A stretch of DNA of 49,730 bases, taken from NCBI GenBank assembly GCA_020073105.1, contig JAIQFW010000059.1, positions 1 to 49,730 of the forward strand, given 5' to 3'. Every line of letters begins with the position of its first letter. The stretch's first letter is position 1. The position numbers and the translations under genes were made by a program. Under the pieces are notes generated by a model. It had not been told where the DNA came from. It did no database searches and saw only the letters and a list, made by a program, of their open reading frames with translations. Below, in pieces: positions 32,566 through 40,778 of this stretch. Source of the stretch: Terriglobia bacterium. GTDB taxonomy: Bacteria > Acidobacteriota > Terriglobia > Terriglobales > Acidobacteriaceae.

Positions 32566-34502
32566 TGTGAGGATTCCGGGCTGCAAGACACCCCAAAGTG
32601 CAGTCGTAGGGACGATTGTTTCAACTGGGAAGGCAACGCTGGGAACGGGGCCGCAGTAACGCTCTGCCGGGCGATTCGATCCAGAGCAGCGTCTCCCGAG
32701 CTTAGAACCACGGTTAGACCGGCGATCTTGCCGTCCCTCAGGATAGTGAACTCCAGGGCCAGGTTGCGCTGTTTCGCCAGCGGCAGGTCAGAGACGTTCG
32801 ATGCCAGCTTCTCCCGCACTGTTTCCATCACGCCTTTCAGATACGGGGTGAGATTGACACCCGAAGCCGCGCTCAAAATGCTGATGCTCGCCTGTATCTG
32901 CACTTCTCGTGCGGCTGGAGCCGTTGCCTCAGTGGCTCGGGGACTTTCCTCCGAGCCTGATGCAGCCTGAACTTTTTCTTCTGCAGCTGCTTGTTGTTCC
33001 TCCACTTCGCGTGCGGCCTGTTCTTTCTGATATTCCTGCATGCGATCTACGTAGGACATGAGGCTCTCGGCGTTCGCTTTTTCCACCGGGTTTCTACCCA
33101 ACAAGCGCGCTCGAATGGCGGATGCTCGGGCCTCGTCGAACTTGTTCATGCGCAACAAAACCTGTGCCAGCGCCAGCTCGTAGTTGGAATTGCCTGGCTC
33201 AAATGTCGAGGCTTTCTTGGCCAGATCAATCGCCTCGGGAAGATTCCGGCCATTGGCTGCCAAATACACAGCCAGTAGGGCGTATGGCGGAGCGAAATCT
33301 GGAGTGATGGCAATCGCCCGCCGCAAATCCTCTTCAACCTGAGGACTGTCCGCGGCAATCCCGGATCCTCCCGTGGCCAGAAATGCCCGCAAGTAACGGG
33401 TGAACGAGTTCTGGGGATCCAAATTGATCGCCGTGGACTCGGACTCCATGGCCTTTTGTGGTTGGTTCTGAAAGAACTGTGTAATCCCCAAGTATTGGTA
33501 GGCAAGAGCAACCTTGGAATCAAGCCGAATGGCTTCTGCCAACAACGCCGTGGCCCCCTCGGACTGACCTCGAATGGCTGCGAATCCTCCCCGGTATGCC
33601 ACTGCCTCTGCTTCCGACAGCACACGAACTTTCATGTCCTGGTCGCTGATTCGTGCAGGGGCCGGCCCCTTCAGGTATAGAAACGACGCGTTCCGGATGT
33701 AGGCCTGCAAGTCGGATTGTAGTTTCTTCAAATCGGGGAACGCCGTAGCAACAGCGTCGTCCTGAGTTTTTCCCTGCGCCAGCACGCTCAGGTATTTCTC
33801 CAGCATGTCCCGGTGCGCCATGCGGTCGCCAATCATCAAGTAGTGCGCCAGCGCCCAGGATTCGACGTAGAACATGGATGTCTTGTTCGCTTCGTTGTAA
33901 TAGGGGGAAGACTGGTCCACTTTGAACAGAGTGTCCAGGGGAATGAACGGCCCGGCCCGGAGTTGTTCGAAGAACATCGGGGTCGCCTGTCCCATGCCGA
34001 CGAATTTCTCGTCGATCTGCGTGTGACCGAAAAACTCGGCCAGTCCTTCCGCCAGCCACGCCGGAATGTCCGGGAAATAAGGAATGGTAATGGCGTGATA
34101 GTACTCGTGGTAGAAGGTCTCGTAGGGATTCTCTCCCTGCGCCTCGAGCTCCACCGCTGCATAGAACTGATTCAGACGTCCAACGAAGAGTCCCGCCGGA
34201 TGTGCGTGGCCTTTGGCCCAGTACTCGGGCAGCAACTCGCGCATGGATCCCTCATCTTTGACGGCAAGAATCGTGACGATGGGACTGGGGCGTTCACTTA
34301 CGCCTTTCAGCGACTGCCGAAACACCGCACGAATCTGCTCGAACTGCGCGGCCGCCTTTCGTGCTGATTTCTCCCCTGCATTACTCACCACGATGAAATT
34401 GGGGCTGCGCACCTCAACCCAGGTTTGCTGCTTGGCTTGGGAAAGTGAACATACCAGTGCGGAGGCGATGGCGACGACGGCGGCTCGGCGAAAGCCTGAC
34501 AT
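32562..34502 (-). CDS. Secreted DUF1570-type gluzincin peptidase with TPR repeats and a TonB-like C-terminal domain
   Basis: 646 residues from the ATG at 34502 (MSGFRRAAVV), chosen because a signal peptide ending SLSQA follows at once; the Shine-Dalgarno match is weak. The zinc motif is HEYYH (in ETFYHEYYHAI), with the downstream Glu in WLAEGLAEFFG, as in DUF1570/gluzincin proteins. TPR-like helices follow (YRGGFAAIRGQ, VALAYQYLGITQFF, SNYELALAQVLLRM) and then an acidic/Gln-rich linker. The last 90 residues (LEFTILRDGKIAGLTVVLSS) resemble the TonB C-terminal domain. The substrate is unknown. Confidence 0.78.
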   Translation of the reverse strand: MSGFRRAAVVAIASALVCSLSQAKQQTWVEVRSPNFIVVSNAGEKSARKAAAQFEQIRAVFRQSLKGVSERPSPIVTILAVKDEGSMRELLPEYWAKGHAHPAGLFVGRLNQFYAAVELEAQGENPYETFYHEYYHAITIPYFPDIPAWLAEGLAEFFGHTQIDEKFVGMGQATPMFFEQLRAGPFIPLDTLFKVDQSSPYYNEANKTSMFYVESWALAHYLMIGDRMAHRDMLEKYLSVLAQGKTQDDAVATAFPDLKKLQSDLQAYIRNASFLYLKGPAPARISDQDMKVRVLSEAEAVAYRGGFAAIRGQSEGATALLAEAIRLDSKVALAYQYLGITQFFQNQPQKAMESESTAINLDPQNSFTRYLRAFLATGGSGIAADSPQVEEDLRRAIAITPDFAPPYALLAVYLAANGRNLPEAIDLAKKASTFEPGNSNYELALAQVLLRMNKFDEARASAIRARLLGRNPVEKANAESLMSYVDRMQEYQKEQAAREVEEQQAAAEEKVQAASGSEESPRATEATAPAAREVQIQASISILSAASGVNLTPYLKGVMETVREKLASNVSDLPLAKQRNLALEFTILRDGKIAGLTVVLSSGDAALDRIARQSVTAAPFPALPSQLKQSSLRLHFGVSCSPESSQ

Positions 34503-34772
34503 AACACTTATCGAGCCGCTCAGCATACTCCATGTACTTGAATCCAGCCACAAGAAAGGCCAAACCGCCCGACTGGGGCTGCCCACGGCAATAGCGGCTC
34601 GAGGTGCAAGTTGTTTCACACTGTCGCAGCCGCGGGTCTGGGTATATGGTGATTGCCGTTTTTCTTGGGTCACAAAGTGTGACAAGCAGGTCCCCGCCTG
34701 CGATCACCTGGCACTCATCCAGGACATGAACGATCGGGGCCCAATGCCATTGGACCCCACGCACGAAACACA

Positions 34773-35183
34773 TCAGAAGAACACTTCCGGCGACACGTGG
34801 AATCGCCGGGCTAGGTTACGGATGTGTTCTGTCGTCAACTTGCGCTTTCCGCTGAGGACCTCCGACACGATGCTGGGTGCGCCAAAGATATCCAGTAGGT
34901 CTTTCTGCTTCAGTTCATTGGCCGCCATCAGTTCTTCCAGCACCGCGATCGGAGTGGCCGGTTTCAGAGCATAATGCCGTTCTTCGAAGTCTTCGATCAG
35001 CAACGTAAGAAGCTCGGCCAGTCGTTGCTCCGCAGCACTCAACCTTGATCCCTTATGGTCAAGTTCCTCCAGCAGGGAAGTGTAGTGCTCGTTTTCCTTC
35101 TCACTGCGGATGACGGCAGGGAGAGTCTTGGCGAGAAGAGTTGCATACTCCGGTCTGCTCGTTGCTACACTCATTGCTTCCAT
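34773..35183 (-). CDS. higA: HigA-type antitoxin with XRE-like HTH
   Basis: 136 residues; AGGAGAA 3 bases before the ATG at 35183. Overlaps the toxin gene by 13 bp. The C-terminal half is the HTH: LMAANELKQKDLLDIFGAPS, then VSEVLSGKRKLTTEHIRNLA and RRFHVSPEVFF, the standard HigA end. The N-terminal part (LTLLIEDFEERHYAL) matches the HigA family's toxin-contacting helices. Binds the upstream palindromes and blocks HigB. Confidence 0.9.
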   Translation of the reverse strand: MEAMSVATSRPEYATLLAKTLPAVIRSEKENEHYTSLLEELDHKGSRLSAAEQRLAELLTLLIEDFEERHYALKPATPIAVLEELMAANELKQKDLLDIFGAPSIVSEVLSGKRKLTTEHIRNLARRFHVSPEVFF

Positions 35184-35458
35184 TTCTCCTGATCGTATTC
35201 AGCGTGGGTCAACACATGGCGGATGTAGACGCGCTGAAATCGATAATTGATCTCAGTGATCAAACGGTACCTGTTGCCTTTGATGTTGAATACCGTCCAT
35301 TTCTCTACCGAGTCGGCGCTGGAAAGGGTTTTCCGAACGTCACCCAATGTTTGCCACGAGGCTCGCTTGGCAATGCGGAACCAAGCGTCCAGCGGCCCCT
35401 CCAACTCGCTATGCCGACCCGCTGCCTCTTTGAGCTTCTTGCGGCTGATGACGTGCAA
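35171..35458 (-). CDS. higB: HigB-type mRNA interferase toxin
   Basis: 95 residues from a TTG at 35458 with GAGGAG 6-7 bases upstream. Family features are MHVISRKKLKEAAGRH, LDAWFRIAKRASWQTLGDVR, VEKWTVFNIKGNRYRLITEI and YIRHVLTHAEYD. HigB toxins cut mRNA at the ribosome. The toxin gene comes first, as usual for hig loci. Confidence 0.92.
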   Translation of the reverse strand: MHVISRKKLKEAAGRHSELEGPLDAWFRIAKRASWQTLGDVRKTLSSADSVEKWTVFNIKGNRYRLITEINYRFQRVYIRHVLTHAEYDQEKWKQ

Positions 35459-35473
35459 GCGGGCTCCTCAGAG

Positions 35474-35524
35474 ACTTCGCATATTGCGAAGTTCATTGTA
35501 GTTCGCGAAATGCGAAGATGTCAA
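35474..35524 (-). promoter_or_regulatory. higBA promoter with two operator palindromes
   Basis: On the minus strand TTGACA (35524-35519), an 18-base spacer and TACAAT (35500-35495) form a near-consensus promoter. A perfect inverted repeat ACTTCGCA-TAT-TGCGAAGT (35474-35492) lies at the start site. A second cluster, TTCGCGAA (35502-35509) with TGCGAAG (35511-35517), lies in the spacer. The shared half-site TGCGAAG suggests two HigA binding positions. Confidence 0.8.
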
Positions 35525-35553
35525 GACCTCTAACTGTGTGAAACAGTAGTGGA

Positions 35554-36210
35554 TTAGGGTAGCGCGGGCTTCCATCTGTCGTCGAATCCCCAACTCAACC
35601 ACGCGAGATACTGCCCGAATAAAACCTCAGCCGCTTTGATTACTTCCTCTGCCTCCTCTCGCGATACGAACCGACCATGCATCGCTTGATTGCACACGTT
35701 GAAGACTTTCTGGGCTAGCTGCATCTGGTCAGAGGTAATTGCCCCCGCCTCGTGAAGTCGCGCTAACAAACGAGGGATCGGGCCCGAAGGTGGCTTCACC
35801 TTGAACCCAAGCGCTACGTTGCGCATCATCGTCTCCAAGTCGATTCGCAAGGCTGCGAGGGCGAGAACTGGGTCCGCTTCTGCCTTGGCGCGGTAATAGG
35901 CGATGTCAAGCCCACTCAGCATTGGGGCTAGTCCCAGCCTGATCATTCGGGCGTTTGCTTCAGTGAGAGGAATTCCGGGCGTCGTTCTGTGCTTATCTGA
36001 GGGAGGGGTCAACTGGATTTTTTCGGATAACTGCTTCACCTCCCGCACTTCTTCCTGGAGGTCGACGGAGACGCCACCTGGCAGCACAGCTTTTCGTAGT
36101 CTCGCAAGTACTCGCTTGATCTCGCTTCGAAATAGGAGCGAAAGCACTAGGACGGTTATGGGCCAAATCAGGGCTTTTACGTATTCAAGAACAAGTTTGG
36201 CGATTTCCAT
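35554..36210 (-). CDS. Membrane-anchored DUF4145-like protein
   Basis: 218 residues. One N-terminal membrane helix (ALIWPITVLVLSLLF) is followed by a basic and coiled-coil segment (VREVKQLSEKIQL) and a helical C-terminal domain (about 90-210). That domain contains the HEPN/DUF4145-like pattern FNVCNQAMHGRFVSREEAEE. Function unknown. It is placed between HigBA and a nuclease-like gene on the same strand, a setting common for accessory or defence genes. Confidence 0.55.
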   Translation of the reverse strand: MEIAKLVLEYVKALIWPITVLVLSLLFRSEIKRVLARLRKAVLPGGVSVDLQEEVREVKQLSEKIQLTPPSDKHRTTPGIPLTEANARMIRLGLAPMLSGLDIAYYRAKAEADPVLALAALRIDLETMMRNVALGFKVKPPSGPIPRLLARLHEAGAITSDQMQLAQKVFNVCNQAMHGRFVSREEAEEVIKAAEVLFGQYLAWLSWGFDDRWKPALP

Positions 36211-36253
36211 AGGTACGCCCTACCGGGCCGACTCAAAAACGCTTCAATACGCA

Positions 36254-37249
36254 TCACGGCCCGTCAGATACGGCTACTTCAGAGTCGAGGTTCTGGATGA
36301 TAGGTGCGAATACTCTCTGGAAAAGCTCAAGCGTCTCTCTTAGCCACTGTTGTTGTTGAGGCCAGAGCTCCTCCCGCAGAAAGTCGGCGTCCTGCCTTGT
36401 GTAAATTCTGCACATGTTCTTGCCCGTCGGGTTATGCCAGGTGAGGGGCACGCCGCATGCCTTCTCTATCTGCTCCCGCTGCCGCTCCAGAGCCACGAAG
36501 TGCTGTTTCGCCTTGTCTCCGGTGAGCGTCAATTCGACTCGGATCTCAGGTTTGTTAGTGCTCGTGGCGGAGTTCCACATGGAGGCTATGGAAGCAAGGT
36601 GAAACCCAGTTCGTCCGATCGAGTGATTCATCCAATGCTGTGGGTAGGCCTTCTGGCAACGAATCTTGCTGTTCTTTTCCATGTAGTCCCGGAAGGCGAT
36701 CCAAAACCGAAGCTGCTTCTGTTTGTGCTCAGTAATCTCCCCGGTTTCCCTAGCGGCTGCTTGCACTGTCCGGCTCCAGTCGTTGGGCTGGCTGACAACG
36801 TTGAACTTCGGGGCTACCGGCGAGTCCCCGATCCGCCAAAGCTCGATTTCTAAGCCGAAGAAGTTGATCTGCTCGTCTGTCTTCTCATTCAACCAATCCA
36901 GCGTGGCGCGGTGTTCATCCGTGAAACGCTCGGCAATCCAAACGATTGTTACAGCTTGCAGTCCGGCGGCGTAGGTCAGTAATTGCCCGAGATGCGTATG
37001 ATCTGTACGTTCGACCTGGTTCTCAATCAGCACCCAGTTGTCGCTCGACGTGTCCTTACAGAGTATGTCAGCGCGAAACGGCCCAACGTCTTTCTCCTGC
37101 GCTTCCAACTGCAACTCGATACCGATGGTTTCAGCAAGAAGAGTCAGATTTTCTTGTTGCGCCAGCCATGGCGTAAAGTCGCTAGCCTCGGAGGCGAAGA
37201 CCTCGCGCAAGTCAACTTTTATGAAGCGCCCAAGAGGATTAACCTTCAT
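36254..37249 (-). CDS. DUF4268 protein with PD-(D/E)XK-like N-terminal domain
   Basis: 331 residues, ATG at 37249. Residues of about 50-110 read GPFRADILCKDTSSDNWVLI (outline) then ENQVERTDHTHLGQLLTYAAG, a restriction-endonuclease-like core (Asp, then Glu-x-Gln in place of Glu-x-Lys). The C-terminal half is the DUF4268 domain (FWIAFRDYMEKNS, IGRTGFHLA, PLTWHNPTGK). Such genes are scattered in accessory regions. Substrate unknown; a nuclease role is inferred only from the fold pattern. Confidence 0.75.
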   Translation of the reverse strand: MKVNPLGRFIKVDLREVFASEASDFTPWLAQQENLTLLAETIGIELQLEAQEKDVGPFRADILCKDTSSDNWVLIENQVERTDHTHLGQLLTYAAGLQAVTIVWIAERFTDEHRATLDWLNEKTDEQINFFGLEIELWRIGDSPVAPKFNVVSQPNDWSRTVQAAARETGEITEHKQKQLRFWIAFRDYMEKNSKIRCQKAYPQHWMNHSIGRTGFHLASIASMWNSATSTNKPEIRVELTLTGDKAKQHFVALERQREQIEKACGVPLTWHNPTGKNMCRIYTRQDADFLREELWPQQQQWLRETLELFQRVFAPIIQNLDSEVAVSDGP

Positions 37250-37290
37250 GATGAAGCAATTCTATATCCTACGGCGGGTCAGCCAGCCCC

Positions 37291-38469
37291 TCAGAACGCA
37301 TCCACTCCGGTTACGCTCTGCCCGATGATCAACGTGTGAATGTCGTGCGTGCCCTCGTAGGTCTTTACCGACTCCAAATTCATCATGTGCCGCATCAGCG
37401 GATACTCGTCCGCCACCCCGTTCGCTCCCAGAATATCGCGGGACATGCGCGCGCACTCCAGCGCCATCCAGACATTATTTCTCTTGGCCATCGAAATGTG
37501 CTGCGCCCCGGCTTTGTCCTGATCCTTCAACCGTCCCACCTGCAGAACCAGCAACTGGCCCTTCGTAATCTCATTAATCATCCACGTGAGCTTTTCCTGT
37601 ACAAGTTGATGAGAAGCAATGGGCTTATCGTGGAACTGCTTGCGCAGCAGCGAATACTGCAAAGCGCAATCGTAGCAGGCCATGGCGGCTCCCAGGGCCC
37701 CCCAGGCAATTCCGTAGCGCGCTTGGTTCAGGCACATCAGAGGAGATTTCAGTCCGCCACTCTCGGGCAGCAGATTCGACTCCGGGATGCGGACATCCTG
37801 CATCGACAAGCCCGAAGTCACCGACGCCCGCAGCGACCACTTGCCATGGATGTCTTCTGCCGTGAACCCCGGGCGGTCGGTCTCCACCAAAAAGCCGCGG
37901 ATCTTGTTGTCCTCGTCCTCAACCTTCGCCCAAATCACCGCAACATTCGCGATGGTGCCCGACGTGATCCACATCTTCTCGCCATTGAGGACATATTCTT
38001 TTCCTACTTTGCGAGCACGGGTGCGCATACCCCCCGGGTTCGAGCCAAAATCCGGCTCGGTCAAGCCGAAGCAGCCCAGCTTTTCGCCGCTCTGCAGCGC
38101 CGGGAGCCAGGTTTGCTTTTGCTCGTCGCTGCCGAAGGCATAGATGGGATACATGACCAGGGCTGATTGAACGCTGACGAACGAACGCACGCCGGAATCG
38201 CCGCGCTCCAGTTCCTGCATCACCAGACCGTACTCCACGTTCGACATGCCGGCGCAACCGTAGCCTTTGAGACTGGCGCCATAAAAGCCGAGATCCGCCA
38301 TCGGCTTGACCAGTTCGCGAGGGAATCGCCCGGCTCGATTGCACTCCTCGATGATGGGAATCAGATTCTCTTCAATGAACTTGCGGGCCGTATCGCGCAC
38401 CAGCCGTTCGTCGTCGCTCAGCAAGCTGTCGAAGCCAATGAAATCAACACCGCGGAACTTGAGGGCCAT
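37291..38469 (-). CDS. gcdH: Glutaryl-CoA dehydrogenase / acyl-CoA dehydrogenase
   Basis: 392 residues. A flavin acyl-CoA dehydrogenase of lysine/tryptophan or aromatic degradation that oxidises and decarboxylates glutaryl-CoA. The FAD site is GCFGLTEPDFGSNPGGM and WITSGTIANVAVIWAK; the catalytic Glu lies in SVKTYEGTHDIHTLIIG. YGIAWGALGAAMACYDCAL and the C-terminal GQSVTG resemble GcdH more than chain-length-specific ACADs. Stand-alone gene with its own start at 38469. Confidence 0.9.
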   Translation of the reverse strand: MALKFRGVDFIGFDSLLSDDERLVRDTARKFIEENLIPIIEECNRAGRFPRELVKPMADLGFYGASLKGYGCAGMSNVEYGLVMQELERGDSGVRSFVSVQSALVMYPIYAFGSDEQKQTWLPALQSGEKLGCFGLTEPDFGSNPGGMRTRARKVGKEYVLNGEKMWITSGTIANVAVIWAKVEDEDNKIRGFLVETDRPGFTAEDIHGKWSLRASVTSGLSMQDVRIPESNLLPESGGLKSPLMCLNQARYGIAWGALGAAMACYDCALQYSLLRKQFHDKPIASHQLVQEKLTWMINEITKGQLLVLQVGRLKDQDKAGAQHISMAKRNNVWMALECARMSRDILGANGVADEYPLMRHMMNLESVKTYEGTHDIHTLIIGQSVTGVDAF

Positions 38470-38701
38470 GGAAACTCTCTTTCTGCTTTTGGGGAACTCT
38501 AAACGCTAGCAAAGGCCACGGGGGGCGTCAAACCGGACGGTCTAGAGGAGAATTGTCGCGAATCAAGGCTCCACCCGAGCCTTTTGTGTTTTCACGCCCT
38601 CGGTACGTTGAGCCGGTTTTACAATCTTTTTGCAATTCGACGTCACATCGTTGGGCACTGGGCATCTAAACTGTCTAAGACACTACGGACCCAACGGACG
38701 C

Positions 38702-39562
38702 GTGAACTTGTTATTCAAGATTCGAGTCGTGACGAGTAGTCTGCTGCTTGCGGGCCTGCTCTGCTCGTTGGAGACCGCGGCGGGCGCCGACCTTCCCGCG
38801 AGTGCGCCGTCCCTCGATCGTGGGTTTCAACTTCTTTACGAACTGGACTTCGACCGTGCTCACCAGGTCTTTGTGGCCTGGCAGCAGCAGTTCGCGGATG
38901 ATCCCATGGGCCCGGTTTCGGAAGCCGCGGGGCTGCTCTTTTCCGAATTCAACCGCCTGGGTGTGCTGGAGGCGCAGTTCTACGAAGATGACCGGGCATT
39001 TCAGGCGCGCAAGAAGTTCACCCCGGATCCTTCCCTCCGGGACCACTTCGACGCGGCGTTGGATCGGGCCGAGACAAGCGCCGCAACGCGGTTGGCCAAG
39101 GATCCCAAGGACCGCCACGCCTTGTTTGCCATGACGCTGGCGTCAGGGCTCAGGGCGGACTACGCCGCCTTGGTGGAAAAACGCAACCTGGCTTCCTTGC
39201 ATTACACCAAGCAGTCAACCAATTGGTCTCAGCAACTGCTGGCCGTTGATCCCAGTTGTTACGACGCTCACCTGGCCACTGGCATCAGCCAGTACATCAT
39301 CGGCAGCATGGCCGCGCCGATGCGCTGGCTGGTGCGGTTGGGTGGCATCTCAGGAGACAAAAAGATAGGGATCAGCGAACTGCAACTGACCGCCGAACGT
39401 GGCCGCTACCTCGCGCCCTTCGCCCGTATCCTCCTGGCTATCGCGTACGTCCGGGATAAAGACAAGGTGCACGCCCGCGAAATTCTGGTTTCTCTGCGCA
39501 CAGATTTCCCGCAGAACCCGCTTTTCACAGTGGAAATCGCTCGTCTCGATGCCTTGCCCTGA
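38702..39562 (+). CDS. Exported TPR-like protein of unknown function
   Basis: 286 residues from the GTG at 38702, chosen because a signal peptide (KIRVVTSSLLLAGLLCSLETAAG region) follows at once; a TTG at 38630 would add 24 residues. The rest is helical with TPR-like pairs (RGFQLLYELDFDRAHQVFVA near the start, FARILLAIAYVRDKDKVHAR near the end). No catalytic motif. It precedes the phosphate genes on the same strand but is separated by the Pho-box-like promoter region. Confidence 0.6.
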   Translation: MNLLFKIRVVTSSLLLAGLLCSLETAAGADLPASAPSLDRGFQLLYELDFDRAHQVFVAWQQQFADDPMGPVSEAAGLLFSEFNRLGVLEAQFYEDDRAFQARKKFTPDPSLRDHFDAALDRAETSAATRLAKDPKDRHALFAMTLASGLRADYAALVEKRNLASLHYTKQSTNWSQQLLAVDPSCYDAHLATGISQYIIGSMAAPMRWLVRLGGISGDKKIGISELQLTAERGRYLAPFARILLAIAYVRDKDKVHAREILVSLRTDFPQNPLFTVEIARLDALP

Positions 39563-39635
39563 ACCGCGGAAGTCACAGCCTGTCCCGCCACGTAAGTCCA
39601 ATCGCGTGATGCTGATTTACCAGAAATTCACCGTG

Positions 39636-39653
39636 CTGTAACCAACCTGTAAC
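39636..39653 (+). promoter_or_regulatory. Pho-box-like direct repeat upstream of pstS
   Basis: CTGTAAC-CAAC-CTGTAAC: two identical 7-bp repeats with a 4-base spacer (11-bp period), the layout of PhoB-type boxes. It lies 53 bases before the pstS start. The repeat sequence differs from the E. coli consensus CTGTCAT in the last three bases. Confidence 0.65.
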
Positions 39654-39706
39654 ATTCGCGACGTAAAACCAACCTGACCAAAGTCAACCTAAGGAGGACT
39701 CATCGC

Positions 39707-40708
39707 GTGATACGCCGAATTGTGTTGTTGTGTGTGGCTCTGACGCTACCCGCCGTCGCGCAGACGACACTCAATGGGGCAGGCGCCACCTTTCCCTATC
39801 CGATGTATTCCAAGTGGTTCAGCGAATACCACAAGGCTCACCCGGACGTCGAGATCAACTACCAATCGATCGGTAGCGGCGGCGGGATCCGCCAGGTGCT
39901 GGCGGGGACCGTGGATTTCGGCGCCAGTGATGGCCCCATGACCGACGAGCAGCTATCGCAGGCGAAGATTAAGATCCTGCACATCCCGACGGTGCTAGGG
40001 GCGGATGTTCCGGCTTATAACATTCCGGGAGTTACGGCAGAGTTGCGATTCACGCCACAGGCCCTCGCCGGAATTTTTCTGGGCAAGATCACTTCCTGGA
40101 ACGATCCAGCGATTGCCAAGGAGAACCCTGGCGTCAAGTTGCCGGGTGATCCCATCGTTGTGGTCCATCGCTCCGACGGGAGCGGAACGACCTACATCTG
40201 GACCGACTACCTCTCGAAGGTCAGTCCAGAATGGCAGAGCCAAGTGGGCAAGGGCACGTCGGTGAAGTGGCCCGTAGGTCTTGGCGGCAAGGGCAACGAA
40301 GGCGTTGCCGGTATGGTTCGCCAGATGCAGGGTGCCATGGGCTACATCGAGTTGATCTACGCCGTGCAAAACAACATTTCTTACGGGGTCGTGAAGAACT
40401 CCGCCGGTAGTTTCGTGAAGGCCAGTCTGGAGAGTGTCACCGCCGCGGCCGGTTCCGTTAAGAGCATGCCCGCGGACTTTCGTGTCTCCATCACTAACGC
40501 ACCGGGCAAAGATGCTTATCCGATTTCCAGCTTCACCTGGCTGCTGATTCCTGTGCAGGCCAAAGATGCCTCCAGAGGAAAGATTCTGGCCGATTTTCTC
40601 AACTGGATGGTGGATGACGGACAGAGAATGACCGCCCAGCTGACCTATGCTCCGCTGCCGGAAAGCGTGGCAACCAAGGTCAAGGCGGAGATCAAGCAAG
40701 TCCGGTAG
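39707..40708 (+). CDS. pstS: Phosphate ABC transporter substrate-binding protein
   Basis: 333 residues from a GTG at 39707; AAGGAGG lies 9 bases upstream. A signal peptide ends near AVAQ. Phosphate-binding motifs: LNGAGATFPYPMYSKWF, INYQSIGSGGGIRQ, DFGASDGPM, RSDGSGTTYIW and GKGNEGVAG. Binds Pi in the periplasm for the PstCAB transporter, whose genes are not in the window. Confidence 0.95.
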   Translation: MIRRIVLLCVALTLPAVAQTTLNGAGATFPYPMYSKWFSEYHKAHPDVEINYQSIGSGGGIRQVLAGTVDFGASDGPMTDEQLSQAKIKILHIPTVLGADVPAYNIPGVTAELRFTPQALAGIFLGKITSWNDPAIAKENPGVKLPGDPIVVVHRSDGSGTTYIWTDYLSKVSPEWQSQVGKGTSVKWPVGLGGKGNEGVAGMVRQMQGAMGYIELIYAVQNNISYGVVKNSAGSFVKASLESVTAAAGSVKSMPADFRVSITNAPGKDAYPISSFTWLLIPVQAKDASRGKILADFLNWMVDDGQRMTAQLTYAPLPESVATKVKAEIKQVR

Positions 40709-40778
40709 TCCCAGCAGGTCATTTGAGACATCAGTGGAAAACTAGTCGCCTCCACCCCCGCGAGGCAAAGGAGAGAAG

